Source: Gracilimonas sp. (GTDB taxonomy: Bacteria; Bacteroidota; Rhodothermia; Balneolales; Balneolaceae). Taken from it: a DNA stretch of 64,000 nt. Each line of letters starts with the position of its first letter. Positions within the stretch are counted from its first letter, which is position 1. The stretch is from assembly GCF_014762685.1 (NCBI RefSeq), contig NZ_JABURM010000005.1:1922001-1986000 (forward strand), read 5' to 3'. The notes beneath the pieces were generated by a model. The model did not search any database. It was not told where the DNA came from and saw only the letters and a list, made by a program, of their open reading frames with translations. Below are positions 24,734 through 32,295 of the stretch, piece after piece. A program made the translations under genes and the position numbers.

Positions 24734-24952
24734 TTATGCTGCAACTTCTTCAGGTTCAAGCTCTTCTTGTTCTCCATGAGCCTTTTCCTCTAGGAACTCC
24801 CGGATATCTGAGGCCAGCCAACCGGCAGCCCTGTCACTTATCTTAAATCGAGTGGGAAGCTCTCCTCTCTTTTCCATTCTGTGGAGAGTGGTTCTGGATA
24901 CACCGAGTAGTTCGGTTAACTCATTAGGACGTATAATTTGAAGGTCATTCAT
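24734..24952 (-). CDS. AlpA-like / MerR-type HTH regulator
   Basis: 72 residues. IIRPNELTELLGVSRTTLHR, then MEKRGELPTRFKISDRAAGW and LASDIREFLEEK is the AlpA/HTH_17 fold: helix-turn-helix, 'G.LP..' wing, a conserved Gly-Trp, and a closing helix. AlpA proteins activate integrase expression and excision in P4-like elements and act as master regulators in many satellites. It is the first gene of the long minus-strand operon. A hypothetical gene and the integrase lie upstream of it. Confidence 0.8.
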   Translation of the reverse strand: MNDLQIIRPNELTELLGVSRTTLHRMEKRGELPTRFKISDRAAGWLASDIREFLEEKAHGEQEELEPEEVAA

Positions 24953-25013
24953 GGCTTATGATTTTTTCTTAACGTTTCACTAAGCCAATCTATGTCACTG
25001 CAACTGTTTGTTC

Positions 25014-25053
25014 ATCCTACACGGATGGGAATATTGTAGGATTTATCTAGGAT
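25014..25053. promoter_or_regulatory. inverted/direct repeats upstream of the AlpA-like gene
   Basis: ATCCTACA (25,014-25,021) is a perfect inverted match to TGTAGGAT (25,035-25,042), and TAGGAT recurs at 25,048-25,053, 11 bp (one helical turn) from the previous copy. The block lies in the 134-bp gap before the AlpA-like start, where an operator is expected. Confidence 0.5.
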
Positions 25054-25086
25054 TATTTTAATTAGGTTGTTTTCGTGTGCGCTCTA

Positions 25087-25980
25087 TTATGAAATAGAAT
25101 TAACCAATTCTTTTTTAGCATCATTATAAGCATCAGTCCATCTATAAAATGCAGACCTGTTCAGGTCTGGCGTTTCATCAATGATTAAATCAAAAATTGC
25201 GGCCGTACTCCTGCCGGGCTTGTATAGCACATACTTTTCCAGAGCCTCTTTACAAATCTCCCGATTCCGAACTTTTTCAACAACTATTTTAATTGCCATT
25301 CTGTCAACTTTAGTAATGGCCTCTCCGAACAACTCCATTTTATTTTTTTCTTCATCACTTAAATCATTCCAATATGTTAATTCATTAGGGTAGGAGGAGC
25401 ATATTATTGATCTAGAAATAGATGACAAGGCATCTGAGTTGGTTTTTAAAAGAAAAAATTTCTCCATAATGCCAATCATCCTAAAAAAAACATTGACCCA
25501 CTTTTTTGGAATACCCTGATATCCACCAACCACCCTTACCAGGCTTTCATCCTTTGCTTTTATCTCCTGAAAAAATTTTAGAAATTCATCATTATTCAAC
25601 TCTTGGAGAGGGATTAAAAAGACTAGCAAGTTTATAGATTCCAAAATCTCATCTATAATTTTTTTTACTGATTCAATGCTTTTTTCTTCCCCGTTTTTAA
25701 AAGAATCCCCCTTTAGATGAAAGCTCCCCAGATCAATCTTTTCTATAATTTCATTAAGCGGTTGCTCCAATTTTTCCTGCAATTCATCAATTTCGTCACC
25801 CAAAGCAAGCGCCTCAGATTTAACGCCTTGTTTTATCGTTTGTAGGCGTGATAATGCCGTTATTTTATCCTCTGATTTATTATAAAAAGCCACATAATTA
25901 TCATGGATCTGACTAATCTTTTTTCTGACTTCTGATTTTTTAATGCTGAATGTATTGCTAACTAACTTTTTTAAATCCAT
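25087..25980 (-). CDS. hypothetical protein behind the integrase
   Basis: 297 residues from the ATG at 25,980, just 1 bp after the integrase stop, so the two genes are coupled. An in-frame TTG lies at 25,989. The first 100 residues form coiled coil (KKSEVRKKISQIHDNYVAFY, GDEIDELQEKLEQPLNEI). The middle is helical (INLLVFLIPLQEL). The C-terminus (DLNRSAFYRWTDAYNDAKKE) has an HTH-like look. The gene is visibly more AT-rich than its neighbours, suggesting separate acquisition. No function assigned. It may be an element-specific regulator or cargo. Confidence 0.6.
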   Translation of the reverse strand: MDLKKLVSNTFSIKKSEVRKKISQIHDNYVAFYNKSEDKITALSRLQTIKQGVKSEALALGDEIDELQEKLEQPLNEIIEKIDLGSFHLKGDSFKNGEEKSIESVKKIIDEILESINLLVFLIPLQELNNDEFLKFFQEIKAKDESLVRVVGGYQGIPKKWVNVFFRMIGIMEKFFLLKTNSDALSSISRSIICSSYPNELTYWNDLSDEEKNKMELFGEAITKVDRMAIKIVVEKVRNREICKEALEKYVLYKPGRSTAAIFDLIIDETPDLNRSAFYRWTDAYNDAKKELVNSIS

Positions 25981-25981
25981 A

Positions 25982-27184
25982 TCAACCAATTTTGAATACC
26001 TTGGCTTTTTTGCCAGTTATTATTCTTTCGAGTTCGTTACTCCATTTTTGAAGAGCTTCCCGCTTCTCATCCAGATAATCGTAATCAATGTACCTGGATG
26101 TAACGATGTATTCTTTAGCCATGCCTTTATGGTTTAGCACCTTCCCGATGTGCATGAAGTCGATCTTCAGCCGCTGCATATTAGTTGCCACAATATGACG
26201 GAGATCATGAAGCCGGAAATCATCCAGTTCGGCCACTTCTTCAACCCGATCCATTACCTCCCTGAAATAGGATAGCGGCTGCCCGTCTTTCTTTGGAGAG
26301 TTAAATACAAATTCCTTTTCTCCGGTGAGCTGGTGTAAGTTCTCAAGTACCTCAATGGCTTTAGTAGAGAGAGGTACCACATGTACCCTATCCCCTTTCG
26401 TTTCTGCTTTGGGAATTATCCACAACGCATTTTCAGTATCGATATTAGCCCATTTCATCCGAGAGGTTTCCCCAAGCCGTTGGCCTGTGATCAGCAGCAG
26501 CTTCAAAAGGCTTTGTGTTGGCTCTCTCTCTTGCTCCATAGCCTGCCAGAGATTACGAATATCCTCAGGGTAGTAGTTTGTATTTCGAGTATCTTCTTCT
26601 CCAAATTTAGAAAGTCGCTTAAGGGGATGGTTATCTGTGAACTCTTCCTCAAATGCAAAGGAGTACATCTTAGAGAAAATGGCTTGTATTCGATTGGCAT
26701 TGTAAGGCTGCTTTTCAGCTATCTTTTTCAGGAATCGTTTCACATCACCCCTGGTGACTTCATCCACGGAATACCGGCTAAATTTGTCCCTGATTTTTTT
26801 CAATCGGGATTTGTAGGATGATTGAGTGCTCTCTTTCAGCTCACGTTCTATGTACTCCTTCTCGAACAGGTCAGCCAGTTCCCCGATAGTTTTGGGAGCC
26901 TCTTTGTTTTTAAGGCGCTGCTTGTCCCCTTGAGGATCTTCTCCTTTGTTTACCTGTACGCGTAACTCATCAGCCCGGTCCCGGGCATCTGCCAATGAAA
27001 CAGACGGGTAGCTCCCAATAGTGAAGCGTTTGATCTTTCCACCGAATCGGTACCGGTAGAAAAAAGATTTATATCCAGAAGGGTTTACCCTTAAAGCCAG
27101 TCCTGATTTTGAGGTATCGAATATCTCAATACGCCTTGGAGAGGTTACGCTTTTGACATACGAATCAGTTAAGCTCTTTTCCAT
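25982..27184 (-). CDS. int: P4-type tyrosine recombinase (integrase)
   Basis: 400 residues. It has an N-terminal DUF4102-like arm domain (SGLALRVNPSGYKSFFYRYR, IGSYPSVSLADARDRA), a SAM-like core-binding domain (about 100-200), and a catalytic domain with the Arg in TGQRLGETSRMKW, the Lys in TKGDRVHVVP, HDLRH, the second His in VLNHKG and Tyr nucleophile in TSRYIDYDY. All catalytic residues are present. P4-type integrases insert at tRNA 3' ends, as seen here. The gene reads away from the distal att repeat. Confidence 0.95.
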   Translation of the reverse strand: MEKSLTDSYVKSVTSPRRIEIFDTSKSGLALRVNPSGYKSFFYRYRFGGKIKRFTIGSYPSVSLADARDRADELRVQVNKGEDPQGDKQRLKNKEAPKTIGELADLFEKEYIERELKESTQSSYKSRLKKIRDKFSRYSVDEVTRGDVKRFLKKIAEKQPYNANRIQAIFSKMYSFAFEEEFTDNHPLKRLSKFGEEDTRNTNYYPEDIRNLWQAMEQEREPTQSLLKLLLITGQRLGETSRMKWANIDTENALWIIPKAETKGDRVHVVPLSTKAIEVLENLHQLTGEKEFVFNSPKKDGQPLSYFREVMDRVEEVAELDDFRLHDLRHIVATNMQRLKIDFMHIGKVLNHKGMAKEYIVTSRYIDYDYLDEKREALQKWSNELERIITGKKAKVFKIG

Positions 27185-27200
27185 GATCTGCTCTCATTAT

Positions 27201-27245
27201 TTGTTACCCCAGGAATCTCTGGGGTAACAGTGGGGTAACAAAATA
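27201..27245. repeat. integrase arm-type repeats, right copy
   Basis: 27,216-27,245 is identical to 12,462-12,491 (two tandem GGGGTAACA units). An extra inverted copy, TTGTTACCCC, is at 27,201-27,210. Together three arm-like sites lie between the integrase start and attR. Confidence 0.6.
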
Positions 27246-27356
27246 CCGTTTAATTATGATTCATCCTGAAACATAATCTAACATTTTAGGCATTGATTAG
27301 CAATAACTTAGCGGACATTTTCGAACATTAAGATTCATTAAGAAACACACCTGTAT

Positions 27357-27418
27357 TTGGACTTAAAATCCAATGGGTATTAAAATGCCCGTATCGGTTC
27401 GAGTCCGATCAGCGGTAC
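27357..27418 (+). repeat. att direct repeat, distal (attR)
   Basis: 62 bp identical to 12,325-12,386. It contains only the 3' part of the tRNA, with no acceptor 5' strand or D-arm, so it is not a working tRNA gene. Confidence 0.95.
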
Positions 27419-27458
27419 AAAAAGCCTCGTAAAACATTGTTTTTGCGAGGCTTTTTTT
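27419..27458 (+). terminator. original host terminator of tRNA-Leu
   Basis: AAAAAGCCTCG pairs with CGAGGCTTTTT (27,419-27,429 / 27,446-27,458) and is followed by a T-run. It abuts attR, so before insertion it directly followed the tRNA gene. Confidence 0.85.
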
Positions 27459-27667
27459 GTTTTGATCTCATCAAAATCCGGATTTTTCAGAAATTACATT
27501 TCCAATTTTTAGTGGTTAAACCCCAATATTCGCTTTTGAACGGTTTGCATAACTCATTTTCATCTTTTATATACCCTAAATTTTTATTGTTATATAATTT
27601 CGTTTAATATCAATTCATGTTATTATTAAGGTATTATGCTTTTACGCAATCGAATTAACGGGACATA

Positions 27668-28054
27668 ATGGATAAAAACCAGAAAAAAACGGTAATGATC
27701 GTCGAGGACGATTTAATACTGAATCTTCTGTACGAGAGTTACTTAGAAAAATTGGGATATGACGCTGAAGGGGAACTTGTTTATGGTAAAACAGCCATAG
27801 AGGTCGCTCAAAAAATCAATCCCGATCTTATTCTAATGGACATCTCTTTGGAAGGTGAAATTGATGGGATCACTGCCATGAACGAGATTCGAAAATTCTC
27901 AGATGTACCAGTGATCTATATTACAGGAAATTCTGATCCTCATCACGTACAACGAGCTAAAGAAACAGGTTATCTCGACTATCTGGTCAAACCCATTGAA
28001 TTTAATGACCTTAAAGAATCTATAGAACGAAATTTTAAGAAAATTAATAAGTAG
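27668..28054 (+). CDS. single-domain response regulator (receiver only)
   Basis: 128 residues, a CheY-like receiver with no output domain. Acidic pocket VEDD, phosphoacceptor Asp58 in DLILMDISLEG, Thr in VIYITGNSD, and Lys in YLVKPIE. The SLEGEIDG/AMNEIR style resembles receivers that work with PAS-type kinases in this lineage. The preceding 210 bp hold no gene (AT-rich), and a two-component pair follows 207 bp downstream. It could take phosphate from that or another kinase. Confidence 0.88.
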   Translation: MDKNQKKTVMIVEDDLILNLLYESYLEKLGYDAEGELVYGKTAIEVAQKINPDLILMDISLEGEIDGITAMNEIRKFSDVPVIYITGNSDPHHVQRAKETGYLDYLVKPIEFNDLKESIERNFKKINK

Positions 28055-28260
28055 GTTTATAGGGTTATAAAATCTTATCTAAGTTCCTCTCTCATCTCAC
28101 GCCATTATAATATAAAGGCTTAATATGGTCTTTCGCAGTTGTGTATTACTATAAATATTGGCTAAAGGTTTTTTTCTTGATTATAATTTTACCAAATTTG
28201 AGTTTAATCATGCAGTCTTAATGCTATATTACAGGGTTAATATCTATAAATAATATTGAT

Positions 28261-29991
28261 ATGAAAGTATTAAGGAACAGAGCTTTTCGTTGGGTATTGT
28301 TGATGAGCGGGCTTGTGGCTATAATTGCACTCGCCGGAATGAATGTGCTCTCATTATATGATCTGCGCGATCGAATGGTGGAAGGAGAGGAAGAACGTCG
28401 AATTGATCAGATGGATGAGATAAATGATACCATTCGGAATCAAATTATTGACCCATTAAGAGGTTTAGGTAAAATTGAACTTGAACCTATTGAATCATCG
28501 ATTCAGCAAACAGGCCAGTTTCCTGATAATATGCAGGAAATACTTATAAAAGCTTCCCAAAGCCCTTTCTTTACCGGTATTTACTTTACTCCGGAAAATA
28601 CTAACCCCTGCGATGAGAATACTTCGATATATGTATATAATCCCGAACAAAATCAAATCAACCCCACGGATGATTACCCCGGATTAGTTTGTGACGGCGT
28701 CGGATTAGCTCGTACCAAAACCAGGATTCAGCTCAATGACTTTAATTACCGCTGGAATAATAATTTTGAATTTGACACACATCGCAGCTTAAACCTGGGT
28801 CTTATCAATATCGCCGAACACAGAATGATTGGTGTCCTTACGCTTACCTTAAATGAAAATTATATTATTAACGAGGTTATTCCTCCTTATTTAACCAGTT
28901 ATTTTGGAAGCAGCAGTGATGAAACTGGAATTGTTGTATGGGTGCGTGATTGGGTAACTGATGAAATTCTTGCAAGCAATGACCCTTCAGTTCCCTTCAA
29001 CCAAGATTTAGTAGACCACAGAATGAGGTTTTCCGGATCGGGATTCTTTGATAATTGGTTCTTAAATATTGCTTTCCTCGATTCTCCTGTTGCAAGTGCT
29101 TATAACTCTACACTGGTTAAAAACCTGGTGGTTTTAGGAGTAGCCATGTTGTTCCTGATGGGGGCCCTGATATTCATGTTTGCAACGGCACAGCGGGAAC
29201 GACACCTTGCCCAAAGACAAGCCAACTTTTTGGCAAATGTAACTCATGAGTTGAAAACCCCACTTGCTGTTATGCAGGCGGCCGGAGAAAATATATCTGA
29301 CGGAAGGGTAACCGATCCCAAACGTCTTAAACAGTATGGAGAACACATTTATAATGAATCCATCCGGTTGCGCGGCATGATTGAAAAGTTACTGGATGTA
29401 GCCCGAGTTGATTCCGGGAAAGACATGGTTAAAGCTGCCCCCTATCGCCTTCATGATCTTTTAAGTAATTACTTGTCAGAAAACAGAGAATACATCGAGA
29501 AGAAAGGATTTGAAGTAAAATTCAAATCACATGATGAAACCGCACTCACAATGATTGACATTGATAATTTTGAAACAATTGTGAACAATCTTACTGAAAA
29601 TGCTATAAAATATAGCACAGATGAAAAATGTATTGAATATCAGATTTCATCAAACAGTGATGATGTCTTCTTTAGTATCACCGACCATGGAATTGGAATT
29701 CCAAAAAGAGATCAAAAAAATATCTTCAATAAATTCTACCGCGTTGAAGATTCTGATTCTAAGAGTACCAAAGTTAAAGGACATGGATTAGGACTCAGCA
29801 TCGTTAAAAATATGGTAGAAATGAATGGTGGAAATATTATAATTAAAAGTAGCCCGGGGAAGGGTACAACATTTATTGTAAGATTTCCTAAATTGATGAG
29901 AGAAGAGGTTTCGGCTGAACAGGTACAATCAACTGCTACGGACTCCTCATCACCAGAAAAAATAAATGAGCAAACAAAATATGTCGGATAA
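28261..29991 (+). CDS. membrane sensor histidine kinase
   Basis: 576 residues. N-terminal membrane segment (WVLLMSGLVAIIALAGMNVL), a periplasmic sensor of about 240 residues with two Cys residues, a second membrane segment (NLVVLGVAMLFLMGALIFMF), then a HisKA domain with phosphoacceptor His329 in NVTHELKTPLAV. The ATP-binding boxes are intact: N box (NLTENAIKY), G1 (DHGIGIP), F box and G2 (GHGLGLSIVK). The downstream OmpR-type gene begins at its end, so they form a two-component system. The stimulus is unknown. Confidence 0.92.
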   Translation: MKVLRNRAFRWVLLMSGLVAIIALAGMNVLSLYDLRDRMVEGEEERRIDQMDEINDTIRNQIIDPLRGLGKIELEPIESSIQQTGQFPDNMQEILIKASQSPFFTGIYFTPENTNPCDENTSIYVYNPEQNQINPTDDYPGLVCDGVGLARTKTRIQLNDFNYRWNNNFEFDTHRSLNLGLINIAEHRMIGVLTLTLNENYIINEVIPPYLTSYFGSSSDETGIVVWVRDWVTDEILASNDPSVPFNQDLVDHRMRFSGSGFFDNWFLNIAFLDSPVASAYNSTLVKNLVVLGVAMLFLMGALIFMFATAQRERHLAQRQANFLANVTHELKTPLAVMQAAGENISDGRVTDPKRLKQYGEHIYNESIRLRGMIEKLLDVARVDSGKDMVKAAPYRLHDLLSNYLSENREYIEKKGFEVKFKSHDETALTMIDIDNFETIVNNLTENAIKYSTDEKCIEYQISSNSDDVFFSITDHGIGIPKRDQKNIFNKFYRVEDSDSKSTKVKGHGLGLSIVKNMVEMNGGNIIIKSSPGKGTTFIVRFPKLMREEVSAEQVQSTATDSSSPEKINEQTKYVG

Positions 29992-30685
29992 ACGGATGAA
30001 AGTACTTGTTGTAGAAGATGAGCCAAGCCTGATTTTTACACTGCGAGACACACTGGAAAGCGAAGGCTACGATGTTGTTGTGAGTGAAGAGGGTACACAA
30101 GCCGTATCGATGGTAAAAGAACACAAACCGGACATAATGATTTTAGATATTATGCTTCCCGGCAAAAGCGGTTATGATATTTTGGAAGAAATCAGGAAAG
30201 AGAAGTTTACTTTTCCGGTAATCATGCTTACAGCTAAAGATCAAGAGCCTGACAAAGTGAAAGGGCTTAATCTGGGAGCTGACGATTATTTAACAAAGCC
30301 TTTTGGAGTTAAGGAATTATTGGCACGCATCGAAGCTCGTTTACGGCGAGCAGGTACATATTCCACTTCCGGTGAAGTTGACATTTTACAACTTGGAGAT
30401 GTTAAAATTGATCTGATGGAATCTGTTGTTAACCGTCCTGATGGGAACGAAATTGAGCTTACATCAAGAGAAGTCGAACTAATACGATATTTACTAAAAA
30501 GTGCCAACGAACCTGTTTCAAGGGATGAACTTTTAGAAAAAGTTTGGCGCTATGAATTCAGTACCAACACCCGAACGGTAGATGTGCATATTTCAAAATT
30601 GCGAGCAAAAATTGAAGTTCATCCTGACGATCCCCGCTATCTAATTACTTTACACGGTGTTGGATACATGCTACGCAGTAACTGA
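29966..30685 (+). CDS. OmpR/PhoB-family response regulator
   Basis: 239 residues from the first ATG. Later ATGs at 29,981 and 29,996 are equally possible, and the last gives a product starting MKVLVVEDEPS with the phosphoacceptor Asp at residue 51, as usual, and avoids overlap with the kinase gene. Receiver: VEDEP, DIMILDIMLPG, MLTAKD, DYLTKPF. C-terminal winged helix: IELTSREVELIRYLLKSANE, LEKVWRYEF, RTVDVHISKLRAKIE. Partner of the kinase just upstream. Confidence 0.9.
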   Translation: MSKQNMSDKRMKVLVVEDEPSLIFTLRDTLESEGYDVVVSEEGTQAVSMVKEHKPDIMILDIMLPGKSGYDILEEIRKEKFTFPVIMLTAKDQEPDKVKGLNLGADDYLTKPFGVKELLARIEARLRRAGTYSTSGEVDILQLGDVKIDLMESVVNRPDGNEIELTSREVELIRYLLKSANEPVSRDELLEKVWRYEFSTNTRTVDVHISKLRAKIEVHPDDPRYLITLHGVGYMLRSN

Positions 30686-30736
30686 TTTAACCCATATATA
30701 TCATCACAAAACTTACACACAATCCGGCTGATATAG

Positions 30737-31309
30737 TTAGCTGTTTATTGTCAACTGATCCATTTCTTTCTGTCGGGCAGATTCCACAAACTTGACAAAG
30801 TTTTCAATCTGAGATTCCAGCAGTTTTTGCTTGAAAGAATCCCGAAGCCCTTCTCCATCAATAAATTCATCTTTGACATTTGGAATAAATACTCGCTCCG
30901 GAAACTGGAGCGCATTCCGATAATTGGCAATCATCTGAAACTGCTCAACGGATCGCAAACCTCCAAATACTCCGTTTGCTTCCCCAATAAATGCCATAGG
31001 CATTTTCTCAAAAGCCTCGGGAAAGGGCAGATAATCTATAAACACCTTTAAAATTCCCGGAAAACTTCCATTGTATTCCGGTATCACAAAAATTAGTCCG
31101 TCCGCATTAATAATTGGCTCTCTGAATTTTTCAATAGCAGGTAGCTTTTTTCCATACCTGCCTCCTATTACTTCTTCAAGAGGAAAATCTTCCAAGCTGA
31201 TGACCTCAACATCAACTCCTTTTTCTCGATAAAGCGATTCCACATACCCTGAAACTCTCAATGCGTTTGAGTTAGGACGATCAGTACTGCTAATTATTTT
31301 TAAGTTCAT
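30737..31309 (-). CDS. NAD(P)H-dependent FMN reductase family protein
   Basis: 190 residues, flavodoxin-like fold. The FMN phosphate loop is in IISSTDRPNSNALRVSGYVE, and PEYNGSFPGILKVFIDYLP is the signature of the FMN_red (SsuE/ArsH/YieF) family, with GGLRSVEQF near the flavin. Such enzymes reduce flavins, quinones or azo compounds. Convergent with the OmpR gene, with only 51 bp between stop codons and no obvious terminator. Confidence 0.85.
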   Translation of the reverse strand: MNLKIISSTDRPNSNALRVSGYVESLYREKGVDVEVISLEDFPLEEVIGGRYGKKLPAIEKFREPIINADGLIFVIPEYNGSFPGILKVFIDYLPFPEAFEKMPMAFIGEANGVFGGLRSVEQFQMIANYRNALQFPERVFIPNVKDEFIDGEGLRDSFKQKLLESQIENFVKFVESARQKEMDQLTINS

Positions 31310-31496
31310 TTATATCTGATATAAATTTATTCTCTTTATGCTCATGAAAATACCATTTAGATGATAAAATCATTCCGTGATTTACCTAAAAACTTATCCA
31401 ATATAAAATTGTAAGCGATTTTCTATTTGTCATGATACTAATAATGTTTTTTAAAATTTATTCCTAAATTATTTCTTATTTTTAATTATAATACTA

Positions 31497-31666
31497 TATA
31501 TTTTAAGGTATGATTATATAATGTGGAAAAAGTCTTCAATTTAAGATTTTTTATTCCATCTGATATCCTTCAGAGAGTTCGGTTGGTTAGGCTGCGATTT
31601 CTCTCTGATTGATATTAGAACTCCAACAATAACAGGCGAAGGGATGACTTTCTTCGCCTGTTTTAT
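31497..31666 (+). ncRNA. candidate structured small RNA
   Basis: The 416-bp gap 31,310-31,725 has no gene, yet contains a strong plus-strand terminator with no coding region before it. Upstream is a stacked stem: ATATC (31,563-67) with GATAT (31,611-15), a symmetric 3x3 internal loop, and CAGAGAG (31,571-77) with CTCTCTG (31,601-07). A loop GTTGG (31,582-86) could pair with CCAAC (31,623-27). A promoter-like TATATTTT (31,497-31,504) lies 50-60 bp before. The 5' end is not defined. It could instead be a leader of the macrodomain gene at 31,726. Confidence 0.45.
31631..31666 (+). terminator. intrinsic terminator of the candidate RNA
   Basis: AACAGGCGAAG (31,631-31,641) pairs perfectly with CTTCGCCTGTT (31,652-31,662), followed by a T-rich tract. 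It lies 60 bp before the macrodomain gene. Confidence 0.75.
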
Positions 31667-31725
31667 TTTGGCTTTCTCTTTCGTATTTCACACCTTTTTT
31701 ATGATTCGAAATAAATACCGAAGAG

Positions 31726-32256
31726 ATGCCAATAGTTCATCAAACTAAAATCGAGTGTACAAAAGGAGATATTGCCGACCAACCGGATATAACGGCAATT
31801 GTAAATGCAGCTAATGCCCAATTACAAACTGGCGGAGGTGTGGCAGGGGCCATTCACCGTGCAGCCGGTCCCGGTTTGGCTGAAGAATGCAGCTCAATGG
31901 CTCCCATTAAACCCGGTGAAGCTGTTATCTCAGGCGGACATAAACTTCCCAACAAGCATGTAATCCATTGTCTTGGGCCAGTGTATGGGCAAGATGAACC
32001 GGAGGATAAACTGCTTGCCAATTGTTACAGAAATGTGTTGCAGTTAGCTGAAGAACATGAGATTGATTCCCTCGCTTTTCCGGCTATTTCAACCGGTGCT
32101 TTTGGATATCCAATGAAGGATGCTGCTGAAATTGCTTTTACAGTAATAGAGGAAAGCATGCCCGCTTTAGACTCTGTAAAAGAAATCCGTTTCGTTCTTT
32201 TTAGTAACCGGGATCTTAAAGTGCATCAACAAACTATGGAAGAAGTATTTTCCTGA
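31726..32256 (+). CDS. macro domain protein (ADP-ribose-binding)
   Basis: 176 residues, a stand-alone macro domain. VNAANAQLQTGGGVAGAIHR is the ADP-ribose pocket (Asn and Gly-rich loop of the MacroD type), followed by CLGPVYGQDE and the phosphate loop FPAISTGAFGYPMKDAAEIA. MacroD-type enzymes remove ADP-ribose from proteins and deacetylate O-acetyl-ADP-ribose. No ADP-ribosyltransferase gene is nearby. Confidence 0.93.
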   Translation: MPIVHQTKIECTKGDIADQPDITAIVNAANAQLQTGGGVAGAIHRAAGPGLAEECSSMAPIKPGEAVISGGHKLPNKHVIHCLGPVYGQDEPEDKLLANCYRNVLQLAEEHEIDSLAFPAISTGAFGYPMKDAAEIAFTVIEESMPALDSVKEIRFVLFSNRDLKVHQQTMEEVFS

Positions 32257-32295
32257 GATTAATTATGCCTTAGAATATTCTATTTGTACTCTATT

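Larger units (their letters stand above)
12325..27418. mobile_element. integrated phage-satellite-like element (about 15.0 kb) in tRNA-Leu
   Basis: Bounded by perfect 62-bp direct repeats of the tRNA-Leu 3' part (12,325-12,386 and 27,357-27,418); the unit is 12,387-27,418. It encodes a P4-type integrase, an AlpA-like regulator, wHTH and HTH replication-type proteins, a tape-measure-like protein, a coiled-coil protein, a DUF2280 protein, two kinase-like proteins, a beta-barrel, a four-gene plus-strand operon, a nuclease and a toxin-antitoxin pair. No portal, capsid, large terminase, tail tube, sheath or lysis gene is recognisable. It resembles a phage-inducible satellite more than a complete prophage, but a decayed prophage is possible. 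Confidence 0.85.

Noticed and set aside
27357-27418. Second tRNA-Leu gene
   Set aside because: Only the 3' 62 bp of the tRNA are present, with no acceptor 5' strand or D-arm; it is the distal att copy.
12325-27418. Complete, inducible prophage
   Set aside because: No portal, capsid, large terminase, tail tube, baseplate or lysis gene could be recognised, so only satellite or reduced prophage remain.
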